From Actinomycetes bacterium (GTDB taxonomy: Bacteria > Actinomycetota > Acidimicrobiia > Acidimicrobiales > Palsa-688): a stretch of DNA of 6,905 nucleotides. Location of the stretch: positions 1-6,905 of the forward strand of contig JAJZWW010000170.1 of NCBI GenBank assembly GCA_021846485.1, given 5' to 3'. A model generated the notes under the pieces. That model saw nothing but the letters and a program-made list of their open reading frames with translations. It ran no database searches and had not been told where the DNA came from. Of the stretch, positions 1-6,089 are shown in pieces; position 1 is the first letter of the stretch, and each line of letters opens with the position of its first letter. The position numbers and the translations under genes were made by a program.

Positions 1-667
1 CATGGTCCGGCACTCGGGCGAGAACGATGGCGACGATGCCCAGGAGAGCGGCCGCGACGAGCGGCCAGGCAAGTCCTATTCGGAGGAGGAGGGCGCCGGT
101 GAGGGCGCCAGCGAGCATGGTGGCGACGCTGCCGAGACGGCGCGGGACTCTGGGGTTCGTTCCACCGGCGAGGGTGCTGTCGGCGGCGAGGCCGGTGAGG
201 GTGAGGGTGAGCACGGTGGTGGTGAGGTCGGCGCGGGCGAGGTGGCGAACGGTGGCGCTTTGCACGCCCATGGAAACGGCGAGGACCGCGATCACCACAT
301 AGCGGGCTGGGCCGCGCGACGCTTCTGTGCCGGCGGCGACCAGCGCGGCGGCCGCCAGGAGGGCGGTTCCCAGCAGCAGGCTGCGCCGGAGCCGAGCCGT
401 GTTCAGGCCCCGGGCCAGTAGCTTGCCCCCAAGGACGGCTCCGGTGAGGAAGGCGACCAGCGCCGCGATGCTGGGCGCGACCGGCAGCCGGTCGGCGCGG
501 GCGATGCCGAACCCGAGAAAGACGACGTTGCCCGTCATGAGGGCGGTGAAGACGCGACCGAGGCCAAGGTAGCTGGCAGCGTCCACGAGCCCCGTGACGG
601 CAGTGAGCGCGTAAAGGGCGGCCTGCAGGCGAAGCTCTCCGGACTGGGGTGTACCAGTCGTGGTCAT
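1..667 (-). CDS. YoaK/DUF1275-family membrane protein (partial, C-terminus beyond window)
   Basis: The frame is open from an ATG at 667 to the left edge, giving 222 residues without a stop. The protein is strongly hydrophobic, with about six or seven predicted membrane spans near residues 16-34, 41-57, 66-84, 97-113, 121-139, 180-197 and 200-217. The N-terminal run GLVDAASYLGLGRVFTALMT followed by GNVVF (residues 26-50) and the later MGVQSATVR (133-141) are hallmarks of the YoaK/DUF1275 family, whose members are about 210-240 residues long, so little is missing. The function of the family is not established; it is an inner-membrane protein and transport is only a guess. The start lies 3 bp beyond the stop of the esterase gene, so it is translated as the last visible gene of the operon. 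A GAAGGG about 12 nt upstream, inside the esterase gene, is a mediocre SD and suggests coupling. Confidence 0.88.
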   Translation of the reverse strand, partial: MTTTGTPQSGELRLQAALYALTAVTGLVDAASYLGLGRVFTALMTGNVVFLGFGIARADRLPVAPSIAALVAFLTGAVLGGKLLARGLNTARLRRSLLLGTALLAAAALVAAGTEASRGPARYVVIAVLAVSMGVQSATVRHLARADLTTTVLTLTLTGLAADSTLAGGTNPRVPRRLGSVATMLAGALTGALLLRIGLAWPLVAAALLGIVAIVLARVPDH

Positions 668-670
668 GGC

Positions 671-1843
671 TCAGCGGCCCTTCGGGGTGGGTGCGGCGCG
701 GTGGGCGGCGGTGTGAGCGAGGTCGATCAGGCGTTCGACTTGCGTGGTCTCGTCGTCGTCACGCGGCGCGTAGAGCAAGACCATGCTCCGGCTGAGGCGG
801 CCACCGGCAAAGGGGTGCAGCTCCCCCCATCCGTGGCGTATGACCTCTGCTGATTGGGCAGGCGGCAGGGTCAGGTGCAGGCTGCCGTCGCGCCTCGGGT
901 GCAGGTGGGCGAACTCGCCAGCGGCTGGGACGATGAATGTCTCCGGGTCGGGGTTGCGCCGTGCGGGGTCGAGCAGGAGCCCGGTGGCTCCCGGGACGCT
1001 GATGACGCTTTGGCCCAGCCTGACGCCGGGCAGAGCGGCGGCGTGGGCAAGGAGGCGCTCCCTGGTCCCCGGGGGTGATGGTTGGTCGAGCTGGGTCTGG
1101 GGAATGCCTTGCCAGACCCGCGGCCGCGGTCCGGGCCGGGCCGGTAGGGGGAGCGGCGCCGCTCCCGTGCCCGGAAGCGGCCGGCCGGGGGTGTGCGCGT
1201 CGAACCACTGCCGCACGTCGTCGCACATCTCGGCGTTGATGGTGTGGCCGAGGGCGCGGTAGCGCCACTCGGTTGTCTCCGCCGCCGAGGGGCCGGTGAG
1301 GTAGCCGGTGGTGCGCTCTACCAGCTCGGCGGGGATGACCTGGTCTTGGGCTCCGTGGCCGTGGAAGACCGGCAGGCCGGCCAGACGGCTATCGGCGGTG
1401 GGCAGACCGGCGTCAAAAGGCAGCGTGCCTGAGAGCAGTGCTGCGCCCGCGAAGCGGCTCGGATCGTGAAGCAACAGACCGCCGGCGGCGGCGGCGCCGC
1501 CGGAGAAGCCGAGCAGGTAGGTCGGGCCGCTCCAGGCGTGATCGATCCACTCCTGCAGCCAGGCGAGGGTGCGGGCGAGGCTGGCAGGAACCGGTCGGCC
1601 GATGCCACGGTTGGCGAACCACGCCCAGCCCTGGCCTTCACGCAGCGGGGCGCGGACGGCGGCGACGGCGAGCCGGTCCGGGAGCGGGTCGGTGAGTGCG
1701 TCCATCGTGGTCTCGTCGGCACCACGGCCGTGCAGGGCGACCACGAGGGCGGCCGGTCGGCCGGCTCGCTCGGGACGCCAGCGGACGACCGGCGTGGGCA
1801 GTGGGTCGTCGAGGCCCTGTGATGAGGTGAGATGGTTCGTCAC
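671..1843 (-). CDS. alpha/beta-hydrolase esterase fused to a C-terminal luciferase-like (DUF5519) domain
   Basis: A 390-residue two-part protein. Residues about 15-215 look like a phospholipase/carboxylesterase: LVVALHGRGADE (33-44) supplies the oxyanion strand, LGFSGG holds the nucleophile Ser114, GAQDQ holds Asp167 and LGHTIN holds His200, so the triad is complete. A Pro-rich linker (about 217-257) leads to a second domain (about 258-380) with EFAHLHP (310-316), DGSLHLTLP (319-327) and GWGELHPFAG (338-347). I recognise this pattern as the luciferase-like DUF5519 family, whose activity is not defined. No signal peptide is seen, so it is likely a cytoplasmic hydrolase of small esters. The GTG start at 1843 is chosen because CGGAGAG lies just upstream at good spacing. 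It follows the amidohydrolase stop by 49 bp and precedes the membrane gene by 3 bp. The esterase assignment is firm; substrate and the role of the second domain are unknown. Confidence 0.85.
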   Translation of the reverse strand: MTNHLTSSQGLDDPLPTPVVRWRPERAGRPAALVVALHGRGADETTMDALTDPLPDRLAVAAVRAPLREGQGWAWFANRGIGRPVPASLARTLAWLQEWIDHAWSGPTYLLGFSGGAAAAGGLLLHDPSRFAGAALLSGTLPFDAGLPTADSRLAGLPVFHGHGAQDQVIPAELVERTTGYLTGPSAAETTEWRYRALGHTINAEMCDDVRQWFDAHTPGRPLPGTGAAPLPLPARPGPRPRVWQGIPQTQLDQPSPPGTRERLLAHAAALPGVRLGQSVISVPGATGLLLDPARRNPDPETFIVPAAGEFAHLHPRRDGSLHLTLPPAQSAEVIRHGWGELHPFAGGRLSRSMVLLYAPRDDDETTQVERLIDLAHTAAHRAAPTPKGR

Positions 1844-1869
1844 GGTGCTCTCCGATGCAGGTTGGGGGT

Positions 1870-1903
1870 CCGGTCACAGCAGGCGAAACCGGTCACAGCA
1901 GGC
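1870..1903. repeat. 15-bp direct repeat, period 19, at the amidohydrolase stop
   Basis: CCGGTCACAGCAGGC occurs at 1870-1884 and again, exactly, at 1889-1903. The right copy contains the amidohydrolase stop codon and its last codons; the left copy is in the intercistronic gap before the esterase gene. A short tandem duplication by replication slippage is the simplest origin. Confidence 0.85.
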
Positions 1904-3686
1904 ACGGGTCGACGTGGCCGTCTGTGGGAAGGGGCACGGGGTGGCCCGGCAAGGTGAGGGGGCTCCAGTCGGGACTCGGCGCAGGGCTGGGTGGGGCGAG
2001 CGCAGCGTGCTCGGCGGCGCCGTGCACGATCCGGCCGCCGACGACGGTCAGCACGCTGTAAAGGTGCGGGATGCGCTCCTCAGCGACGGTGAAGTAGTCC
2101 TCGCTCAGGACAGCGAGGTCGGCGAGGTAGCCGGGGGTGAGGCGCCCCTTGTCGGCCTGCTCGCCCGAGAACCAGGCGGCGCCGTTGGTAAACGATCGCA
2201 GGGCTTCGAAGCGGTCGAGGCGGTCGTGACCGTCGCGTAGCAATAGGCCGCCGGCGGTGCGGCCGCTGACCAGCCAGTGCAGCGCGTACCAGGGGTTGTA
2301 GCTGCTGACCCGGGTGGCGTCGGTGCCGGCGCCGAGCGACAACCCCAGGTCAAGGGCTCGTCGCAGCGGCGGGGCGGTGGCGGCCGCGGCAGCGCCGTAG
2401 CGCTGCGCGAACGCCTCGCCTTGGAAGGCCATCCGGTTCTGCACCGCGAGGCCCCCGCCGAGCGCGGCGATCCGCTCCAAGGTGGCGGGGGTGGCGGTTT
2501 CCGCGTGGTCGAAGAACCAGCGCAGCCCACCGAGGCCGACCTCGCGATCGACGCGCTCGATGACGTCGAGCATGCGCCGCATGGTCTGGTCGTAGGTCGC
2601 GTGCAGCCGGAACGGCCAGCGCTCGCCTACGAGCAGGCGCAGCACGTCGGCGAGCCGGTCCTCGGTACCCGCTCCGAGGTCGGGGCGGGGTTGGGTGAAG
2701 TTCTCGAAGTCGGCGGCAGCCCACACCACGTTCTCGCCTGCGCCGTTGAACCGGTACCAGCGGTCCGCTGCGCGATCGCTGCCAGGCCCGGTGAGCCCGG
2801 TGAAGCTCCGGTAGTCGTCGAGCTCGGCTCCGGCCCGCTGGGCGAAGATGTTGAATGCGACACGCACGGTCAGCTCATTGTCGGCGGCGAGCTCGCTGAT
2901 GACGTCGTAGTCGTCGGGGTAGCTCTGGGCGCCGCCGCCGGCGTCGATGGCGCTGGTGACGCCGAGGCGGTTGAGCTCGCGCATGAACAGCCGGCTGCTG
3001 ATCGCCTGATCGGTCGGGCTGAGGCGCGGCGCACGGGCGAGGGTGGAGTAGAGGATGAGCGCGCTGGGGGTGGCCAGGAGAAGACCCGTGGGGCGGCCGG
3101 CGCTGTCGCGTTCGATGTGTCCTCCGGGTGGATCGGGGGTGGTCGTGTCGATGCCGAGGGCACGCAGCGCGGCGGCGTTGAGCAACGCGGCGCGGTAGAG
3201 GTGCAGGACGAAGACGGGGGTGTCCGGGGCAGCAGCGTTGAGCTCGGCCAGCGTGGGGGCGCGGTGCTCGGCGAATTGGTGCTCGCTCCACCCGCCGACG
3301 ACTCGGACCCACTGCCCGGCGGGGGTGCGCTGGGCTTGTGCCCGCAGGAGCGTGAGGGCGTCGGCGAGGCTGGGCACGCCGTCCCAACGCAGCTCCAGCG
3401 ACCAGTTCAGGCCGCCGCGGACCAGGTGGAGATGGCTGTCGTTGAGCCCGGGGACGACGCGCCGGCCGGCGAGCTCCACGATGTGCGTGCCGGGACCGGC
3501 GGCGGCGGTGACCTCGCGGTCCGCGCCGATCGCGGCCACCCGGCCGTCGTGCAGGAGCACGGCAGTGACCTCGGATTGGACGGTGTCGAGTGTGGTGACA
3601 CGCCCGCCGCGCAGGAGCAGGTCAGGCGCCTGCGGCTCGACGGAAGAGGGGGACGTCGTGGAAACGCTGTGCGGGGTGGCAGTCAT
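1893..3686 (-). CDS. YtcJ-type amidohydrolase (Amidohydro_3 family)
   Basis: A 597-residue metal-dependent hydrolase, normal length for the YtcJ/Amidohydro_3 family, which hydrolyses C-N bonds in amides and related compounds. The N-terminal beta-sandwich segment carries LLLRGGRVTTLD (23-34) and GRRVVPGLNDSHLHL (74-88) with the metal-binding pair His85/His87. Further candidate ligands are His362 (RLHATYD), His394 (FFDHAE) and Asp456 (LGAGTDA). The end of the fold, GYLADLAVLSEDYF (519-532), returns to the sandwich domain. No signal peptide is evident. The ATG at 3686 is preferred because GGAG lies 5 nt upstream; a longer frame to a GTG at 3791 would add a low-complexity Ala/Thr tail translated from a repeat. 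It is downstream of the hydrolase gene across a 211-bp gap with a hairpin, so its expression may be reduced or separately controlled. The family is broad (N-substituted formamide deformylase is one member) and the substrate cannot be read. Confidence 0.9.
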   Translation of the reverse strand: MTATPHSVSTTSPSSVEPQAPDLLLRGGRVTTLDTVQSEVTAVLLHDGRVAAIGADREVTAAAGPGTHIVELAGRRVVPGLNDSHLHLVRGGLNWSLELRWDGVPSLADALTLLRAQAQRTPAGQWVRVVGGWSEHQFAEHRAPTLAELNAAAPDTPVFVLHLYRAALLNAAALRALGIDTTTPDPPGGHIERDSAGRPTGLLLATPSALILYSTLARAPRLSPTDQAISSRLFMRELNRLGVTSAIDAGGGAQSYPDDYDVISELAADNELTVRVAFNIFAQRAGAELDDYRSFTGLTGPGSDRAADRWYRFNGAGENVVWAAADFENFTQPRPDLGAGTEDRLADVLRLLVGERWPFRLHATYDQTMRRMLDVIERVDREVGLGGLRWFFDHAETATPATLERIAALGGGLAVQNRMAFQGEAFAQRYGAAAAATAPPLRRALDLGLSLGAGTDATRVSSYNPWYALHWLVSGRTAGGLLLRDGHDRLDRFEALRSFTNGAAWFSGEQADKGRLTPGYLADLAVLSEDYFTVAEERIPHLYSVLTVVGGRIVHGAAEHAALAPPSPAPSPDWSPLTLPGHPVPLPTDGHVDPCLL

Positions 3687-3691
3687 CGGTT

Positions 3692-3695
3692 CTCC
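3692..3695 (-). promoter_or_regulatory. ribosome binding site fixing the amidohydrolase start
   Basis: On the minus strand the sequence reads TTGGAGAACCG and then ATG. The GGAG core is 5 nt from the ATG at 3686. No comparable site precedes the in-frame GTG at 3791, so this site decides the start. Confidence 0.7.
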
Positions 3696-3706
3696 AAGGG
3701 GGTGAG

Positions 3707-3745
3707 GTGTGGCGGTGGTGGCGGTGGCGGTGGCGGCGGTGGTCG
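3707..3745. repeat. GGTGGC-type low-complexity repeat in the amidohydrolase leader
   Basis: The plus strand is a run of GGTGGC/GGCGGT hexamers made only of G, T and C, with many GG pairs. The corresponding transcript (minus strand) is a run of CCACC/CCGCC, directly upstream of the amidohydrolase SD. The plus strand could form a two-layer G-quadruplex, and the transcript would be poor in structure. Confidence 0.75.
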
Positions 3746-3846
3746 GCGGGAGCGCAGAGATGCTGCGGGGTCGTCTCGCTGGGACTGCCACCCGGTCGCA
3801 GGCGCGGTAGCAGCAGTCCGATGTCGTCGATGACGCCTCCCCCTGA

Positions 3847-3892
3847 CGGCCCAGGGTCCGTTGTCGGGAACGCCCGACCGGACCCTGGGCCG
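3847..3892 (-). terminator. strong GC hairpin after the isochorismatase-family gene
   Basis: CGGCCCAGGGTCCG at 3847-3860 is perfectly complementary to 3879-3892 (14 bp). Inside, GTCGGG (3863-3868) pairs with CCCGAC (3873-3878) around an AACG loop, with a two-base bulge at 3861-3862. The hairpin begins 6 bp past the hydrolase stop codon. No T-run follows on the minus strand, as is common for actinobacterial terminators. It may be a partial terminator or an RNA-stability element, since genes in the same direction continue beyond it. Confidence 0.7.
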
Positions 3893-3897
3893 CGGGT

Positions 3898-4680
3898 TCA
3901 GACCTGCGGATCCTCCGCTGCGGCGGTTACGCGTGCGGCGCCTCTTGTGGCGTCGCCGATGGGCTGGGTGCGTCCGGTAGGGCCGCTCTGGCCCTCGACG
4001 AACCAGTCCGGGGCGACCATCTGGCCGGTGCCGTAGGCCATGGCGGTGTCGAGCAGGTAGCCCCAGGCGGGCAGGTGGTCGTGCACGGCGCCGGCAGCCA
4101 GTGGCCAGCCGTTCGCCTCGTCTCGGCGCCAGTCGGCGACGAGCTCGGCGGCCACGCTGAACCAGGTGCGGAGCTTGACGCCGGCGTGGGCGAGCGTGGC
4201 GATGGTTGCCTCGCGAGCGATCTGCCCTGGGGCCTCGGCGCCGCTGGCGTCGATGACAGCATGCACGTCGTAGCCGTCGAGGACCATGTCCAGGCTGGGG
4301 AACTGCAGGCACGTGGTGTCGGTGACCGCCGCGATGATCACGTGCTTGCGTCCGGTGGCCTCCAGCGCCTGGCGGAACGCGGGCCAGCGATAGGCGTTGA
4401 TGACGCCAGGGCGCCGGATGACCTCGACGTCGGGGAACAGTGCCTGGATCTCGGGCAGGATCGGCCCGTTCGGGCCCCAGTCCCGGCTGGTGGTCACAAG
4501 TACCGGGACACCGAGGGTCTTTGCGGTCTTGGCCAAGCCCAAGACGTTGTTCTTGACCTGCTCTGCGGGCATGTCGTCGATCAGCGACATGAGGCCGACC
4601 TGGTGGTCGATGAGCGCCACGACGCTGTTCTCTGGGGTCAGCGTTTCCGCCGGGCCCTCGTTCTCTCGATAGGTGGTCAT
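3898..4680 (-). CDS. YcaC-type isochorismatase-family cysteine hydrolase
   Basis: A 260-residue protein of the isochorismatase-like fold, close in pattern to YcaC, whose members are cysteine hydrolases of uncertain substrate. VVALIDHQVGL holds Asp25, RRPGVINAY holds Arg90 and DTTCLQFP holds Cys124. The spacing Asp-65-Arg-34-Cys is that of the E. coli YcaC triad (Asp19, Arg84, Cys118) as I recall that sequence. Other shared runs are NNVLGLAKTAKTLGVPVLVTTS (45-65, not all identical) with GPNGPILPEI, and LRTWFSVAAELVADWR (170-185). The C-terminus, past about residue 212, is about 45 residues longer than YcaC. The ATG at 4680 follows AAGGAGGAG at ideal spacing; a second in-frame ATG at 4764 also has a strong SD (listed separately). 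It sits 133 bp after the VOC gene. True isochorismatase activity is not implied; a nitrilase- or amidase-like role beside the amidohydrolase would fit. Confidence 0.9.
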   Translation of the reverse strand: MTTYRENEGPAETLTPENSVVALIDHQVGLMSLIDDMPAEQVKNNVLGLAKTAKTLGVPVLVTTSRDWGPNGPILPEIQALFPDVEVIRRPGVINAYRWPAFRQALEATGRKHVIIAAVTDTTCLQFPSLDMVLDGYDVHAVIDASGAEAPGQIAREATIATLAHAGVKLRTWFSVAAELVADWRRDEANGWPLAAGAVHDHLPAWGYLLDTAMAYGTGQMVAPDWFVEGQSGPTGRTQPIGDATRGAARVTAAAEDPQV

Positions 4681-4764
4681 AGCTATCTCCTCCTTGTTGG
4701 GTGTGGTGTTGGTTGGTGTGACGATGTCAGCGGGTGTTGTGGTGTGGCGATGGAACAGCTGCAT
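4681..4764 (-). other. in-frame upstream start with its own strong SD (28-residue N-terminal extension or leader)
   Basis: An ATG at 4764 is preceded by AGGAGG with 6-nt spacing and reads, without a stop, 28 codons (MQLFHRHTTT at the start, Thr-rich, 7 of 28) into the hydrolase ATG at 4680, which has its own GGAGGAG site. Either the hydrolase has two forms (288 and 260 residues) or translation of the extension affects the second start. Related YcaC proteins begin about 18 residues before the catalytic Asp, which favours the shorter form as the main product. Confidence 0.45.
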
Positions 4765-4784
4765 CCGTGTCCTCCTGTGTGTCG

Positions 4785-4800
4785 GTGTCAAGATGTCAAG
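4785..4800. repeat. tandem TGTCAAG direct repeat upstream of the hydrolase gene
   Basis: TGTCAAG occurs at 4786-4792 and 4794-4800, period 8; on the minus strand this reads CTTGACATCTTGACAC. It lies between the VOC stop and the upstream hydrolase start. The TGTCA core is the same half-site found three times in the marR divergent region. TTGACA could also be a -35, but no convincing -10 stands at 16-18 bp. Confidence 0.5.
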
Positions 4801-4813
4801 TCGAAGGCGTAAA

Positions 4814-5329
4814 TCACGCGGCCCCCGCATCGGTGACGATCCGGCCTGCGGTGCGGACACCGGACCAGCGCTCCAGCTCGGCGTTCAAGTCCAGCGCGTC
4901 GATCGGCGCCGCCACCTCGTAGGTGCCCCAGGCGTCGCGTGGCAGCATCCACATGACCTCGAACTCGTTGCCGTCAGGGTCGGCGCCATAGACGCTCTTG
5001 GTGGCGCCGTGGCTCGACTCGCCGGTGTAGGCGCCGTGGTCGAGGAGGCTCTGGCGAGCCTGGGCGAGCTCGTCGATCGTGTCGACCTGCCAGGCCAGGT
5101 GGTAGAGGCCGACTGCGCCACGCGCCTTGGCCGGCGCGGCGGTGCCGACGCCGAACAGCCCGAGGTCGTGGTGGTTGCCCGATCGAGCCAACCGGAGGAA
5201 GGCTGCCCGGGCGCGGGGCTCGCGGGCTATGACCTGCATGCCGAACACCTCGGTGTAGAAGCGCTCCGCACGCTCGAGGTCGGCGACGAACAGGACTGCG
5301 TGGTTGAGACGCACGGCGGGGATCGACAT
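4814..5329 (-). CDS. VOC-family protein (extradiol dioxygenase/glyoxalase-like)
   Basis: A 171-residue vicinal-oxygen-chelate protein. VRLNHAVLFVADLERAERFY (residues 6-25) is the first beta-alpha-beta module and GLYHLAWQV plus DPDGNEFEVMW form the second. The expected metal ligands His10, His77 and Glu124 are all present, in the order used by type I extradiol dioxygenases and many glyoxalases, so the metal site looks intact. It is shorter than classical two-module dioxygenases (about 290 residues), so it is one VOC unit likely to act as a dimer. The reaction is unknown: ring cleavage of a catechol-like compound or thiol/epoxide chemistry are options. The ATG at 5329 follows AAGGAGG at 4-nt spacing; an earlier start would overlap the reductase gene. 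It lies 26 bp after the reductase stop and is surely co-transcribed with it. Confidence 0.9.
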   Translation of the reverse strand: MSIPAVRLNHAVLFVADLERAERFYTEVFGMQVIAREPRARAAFLRLARSGNHHDLGLFGVGTAAPAKARGAVGLYHLAWQVDTIDELAQARQSLLDHGAYTGESSHGATKSVYGADPDGNEFEVMWMLPRDAWGTYEVAAPIDALDLNAELERWSGVRTAGRIVTDAGAA

Positions 5330-5355
5330 GGGGCCTCCTTGGTCGAAGCTCGGAA

Positions 5356-5991
5356 TCAGCCGGCCTGGGTGGGGCCGGCAAGCTTCCATGCGCTCTGCCA
5401 CGGCCAGCCGTTGCGAGCGTTCAGCGTGATGTTCAACAACGCCAACTCCTCCAGGGACCGCGCCATGCGCAGACCACCGGCGTCGATGGGCCGGAAACCG
5501 ATCGAGGAGGCGAGGTCGGCGACGGTGGCCTTCGCTGCGGCATCGTCGCCGGCCAAGAAAGCGTCGAGCGGCGAGCCGTTCTCTGTCGGGTTCGCGTAGC
5601 GGGCGGCGAAGACGGTGTTGAACGCCTTTACCACCGACGAGCCCGTGATCTCGCGTTGGAGCACCTCGGCGGCGGAGACCCCCTCGGTGACGAGGTCGGT
5701 GTAGGCCGCGTCGAGAGGGTTGGTGACGTCGACCACTACCTTGCCCGCCAGAGCCGAGCCGAGCTCCCCGGCCACCTCGGCGACCGCTGCGTGGGGAACC
5801 GCCAGCACGAGGACGTCGGCGCCCTCGACTGCCTCGGCGTTCGATGCCGCTGGTGTCGCGCCGGCCTTGCCGGCCACCTCGACCGCGTGCGCAGGGTGGG
5901 CTGCGCTCAACGTCACGTTGTGGCCAGCCTTGGCAGCGGCCTCGGCGAGCGAGCTGCCGACGTTCCCTGCACCGATGATGGCACGACGCAT
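5356..5991 (-). CDS. NAD(P)-binding oxidoreductase, F420_oxidored-type
   Basis: A 211-residue Rossmann protein, usual length for the F420_oxidored-domain family (NADPH:F420 oxidoreductase relatives and YrrI/STEAP-like reductases). MRRAIIGAGNVGSSLAEAAA gives the GxGNVG nucleotide motif at 7-12. ADVLVLAVPHAAV (58-70), VVVDVTNPLD (86-94) and VVKAFNTVFA (120-129) are the other family signatures. The stretch after the second strand (LSAAHPAHA, 28-36) lacks the Arg that usually binds the NADPH 2'-phosphate, so cofactor preference is open. The C-terminus (RSLEELALLNITLNARNGWPWQSAWKL) is typical of the short forms. It starts at an ATG at 5991 with GGAGG 7 nt upstream and is the first gene after the promoter, so it gets the highest expression of the operon. 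It may reduce a flavin/F420-type cofactor or an organic substrate; which one is unknown. Confidence 0.88.
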   Translation of the reverse strand: MRRAIIGAGNVGSSLAEAAAKAGHNVTLSAAHPAHAVEVAGKAGATPAASNAEAVEGADVLVLAVPHAAVAEVAGELGSALAGKVVVDVTNPLDAAYTDLVTEGVSAAEVLQREITGSSVVKAFNTVFAARYANPTENGSPLDAFLAGDDAAAKATVADLASSIGFRPIDAGGLRMARSLEELALLNITLNARNGWPWQSAWKLAGPTQAG

Positions 5992-6013
5992 GGCATGACC
6001 TCCGTCGTTGAGC

Positions 6014-6028
6014 TGTCAGAAGTTGACA
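6014..6028. promoter_or_regulatory. probable MarR operator: inverted repeat TGTCA-N5-TGACA
   Basis: TGTCA at 6014-6018 and TGACA at 6024-6028 form a perfect 5-bp inverted repeat with a 5-bp spacer. A third TGTCA at 6060-6064 lies inside the minus-strand -35. The repeat starts just downstream of the predicted start of the reductase operon transcript (about 6030), where a bound dimer would block the polymerase. MarR proteins usually bind such palindromes near their own divergent promoters. The assignment is inferred from position and symmetry. Confidence 0.5.
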
Positions 6029-6036
6029 ACGCAGCT

Positions 6037-6065
6037 ACCCTACATCCAATTCCCTGCCGTGTCAA
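6037..6065 (-). promoter_or_regulatory. sigma70-type promoter of the reductase operon
   Basis: On the minus strand TTGACA (6065-6060) is followed after 17 bp by TAGGGT (6042-6037), a TANNNT -10. This predicts a transcript start near 6030 and a leader of about 39 nt to the ATG at 5991, containing the GGAGG site. The -35 is a perfect consensus, unusual for a GC-rich genome. Confidence 0.68.
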
Positions 6066-6073
6066 CCTCTGAG

Positions 6074-6082
6074 TGGTAAGAT
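6074..6082 (+). promoter_or_regulatory. extended -10 promoter of marR, leaderless start
   Basis: TGG-TAAGAT at 6074-6082 matches an extended -10 (TGN-TANNNT). Counting 7 nt past it puts the transcript start on the A of the ATG at 6090. No SD is seen before that ATG, so a leaderless mRNA is the natural reading. No good -35 is present at 17 bp. Confidence 0.6.
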
Positions 6083-6089
6083 GCTGCGC

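Noticed and set aside
2..572. Plus-strand frames opposite the YoaK gene
   Set aside because: Low-complexity antisense translations; the minus-strand frame has a clear family match and membrane spans.
1893..3791. Longer amidohydrolase from a GTG at 3791 (632 residues)
   Set aside because: The extra 35 residues are low-complexity Ala/Thr/Pro from a DNA repeat, and the ATG at 3686 has a clear SD.
2277..3833. Long plus-strand frame (518 codons) over the amidohydrolase
   Set aside because: Gly/Val/Glu-rich shadow typical of the antisense of a GC-rich gene, with no recognisable domain.
3898..4860. Hydrolase start at 4860
   Set aside because: It would overlap the end of the VOC gene, has no family similarity in its first part, and two better starts with strong SDs lie downstream.
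4814..5401. VOC gene start at 5401
   Set aside because: It overlaps the reductase gene's 3' end; AAGGAGG directly precedes the ATG at 5329, where family similarity begins.
6023..6051. Plus-strand promoter from TTGACA at 6023-6028
   Set aside because: No acceptable -10 at 16-18 bp; the hexamer is better explained as an operator arm.
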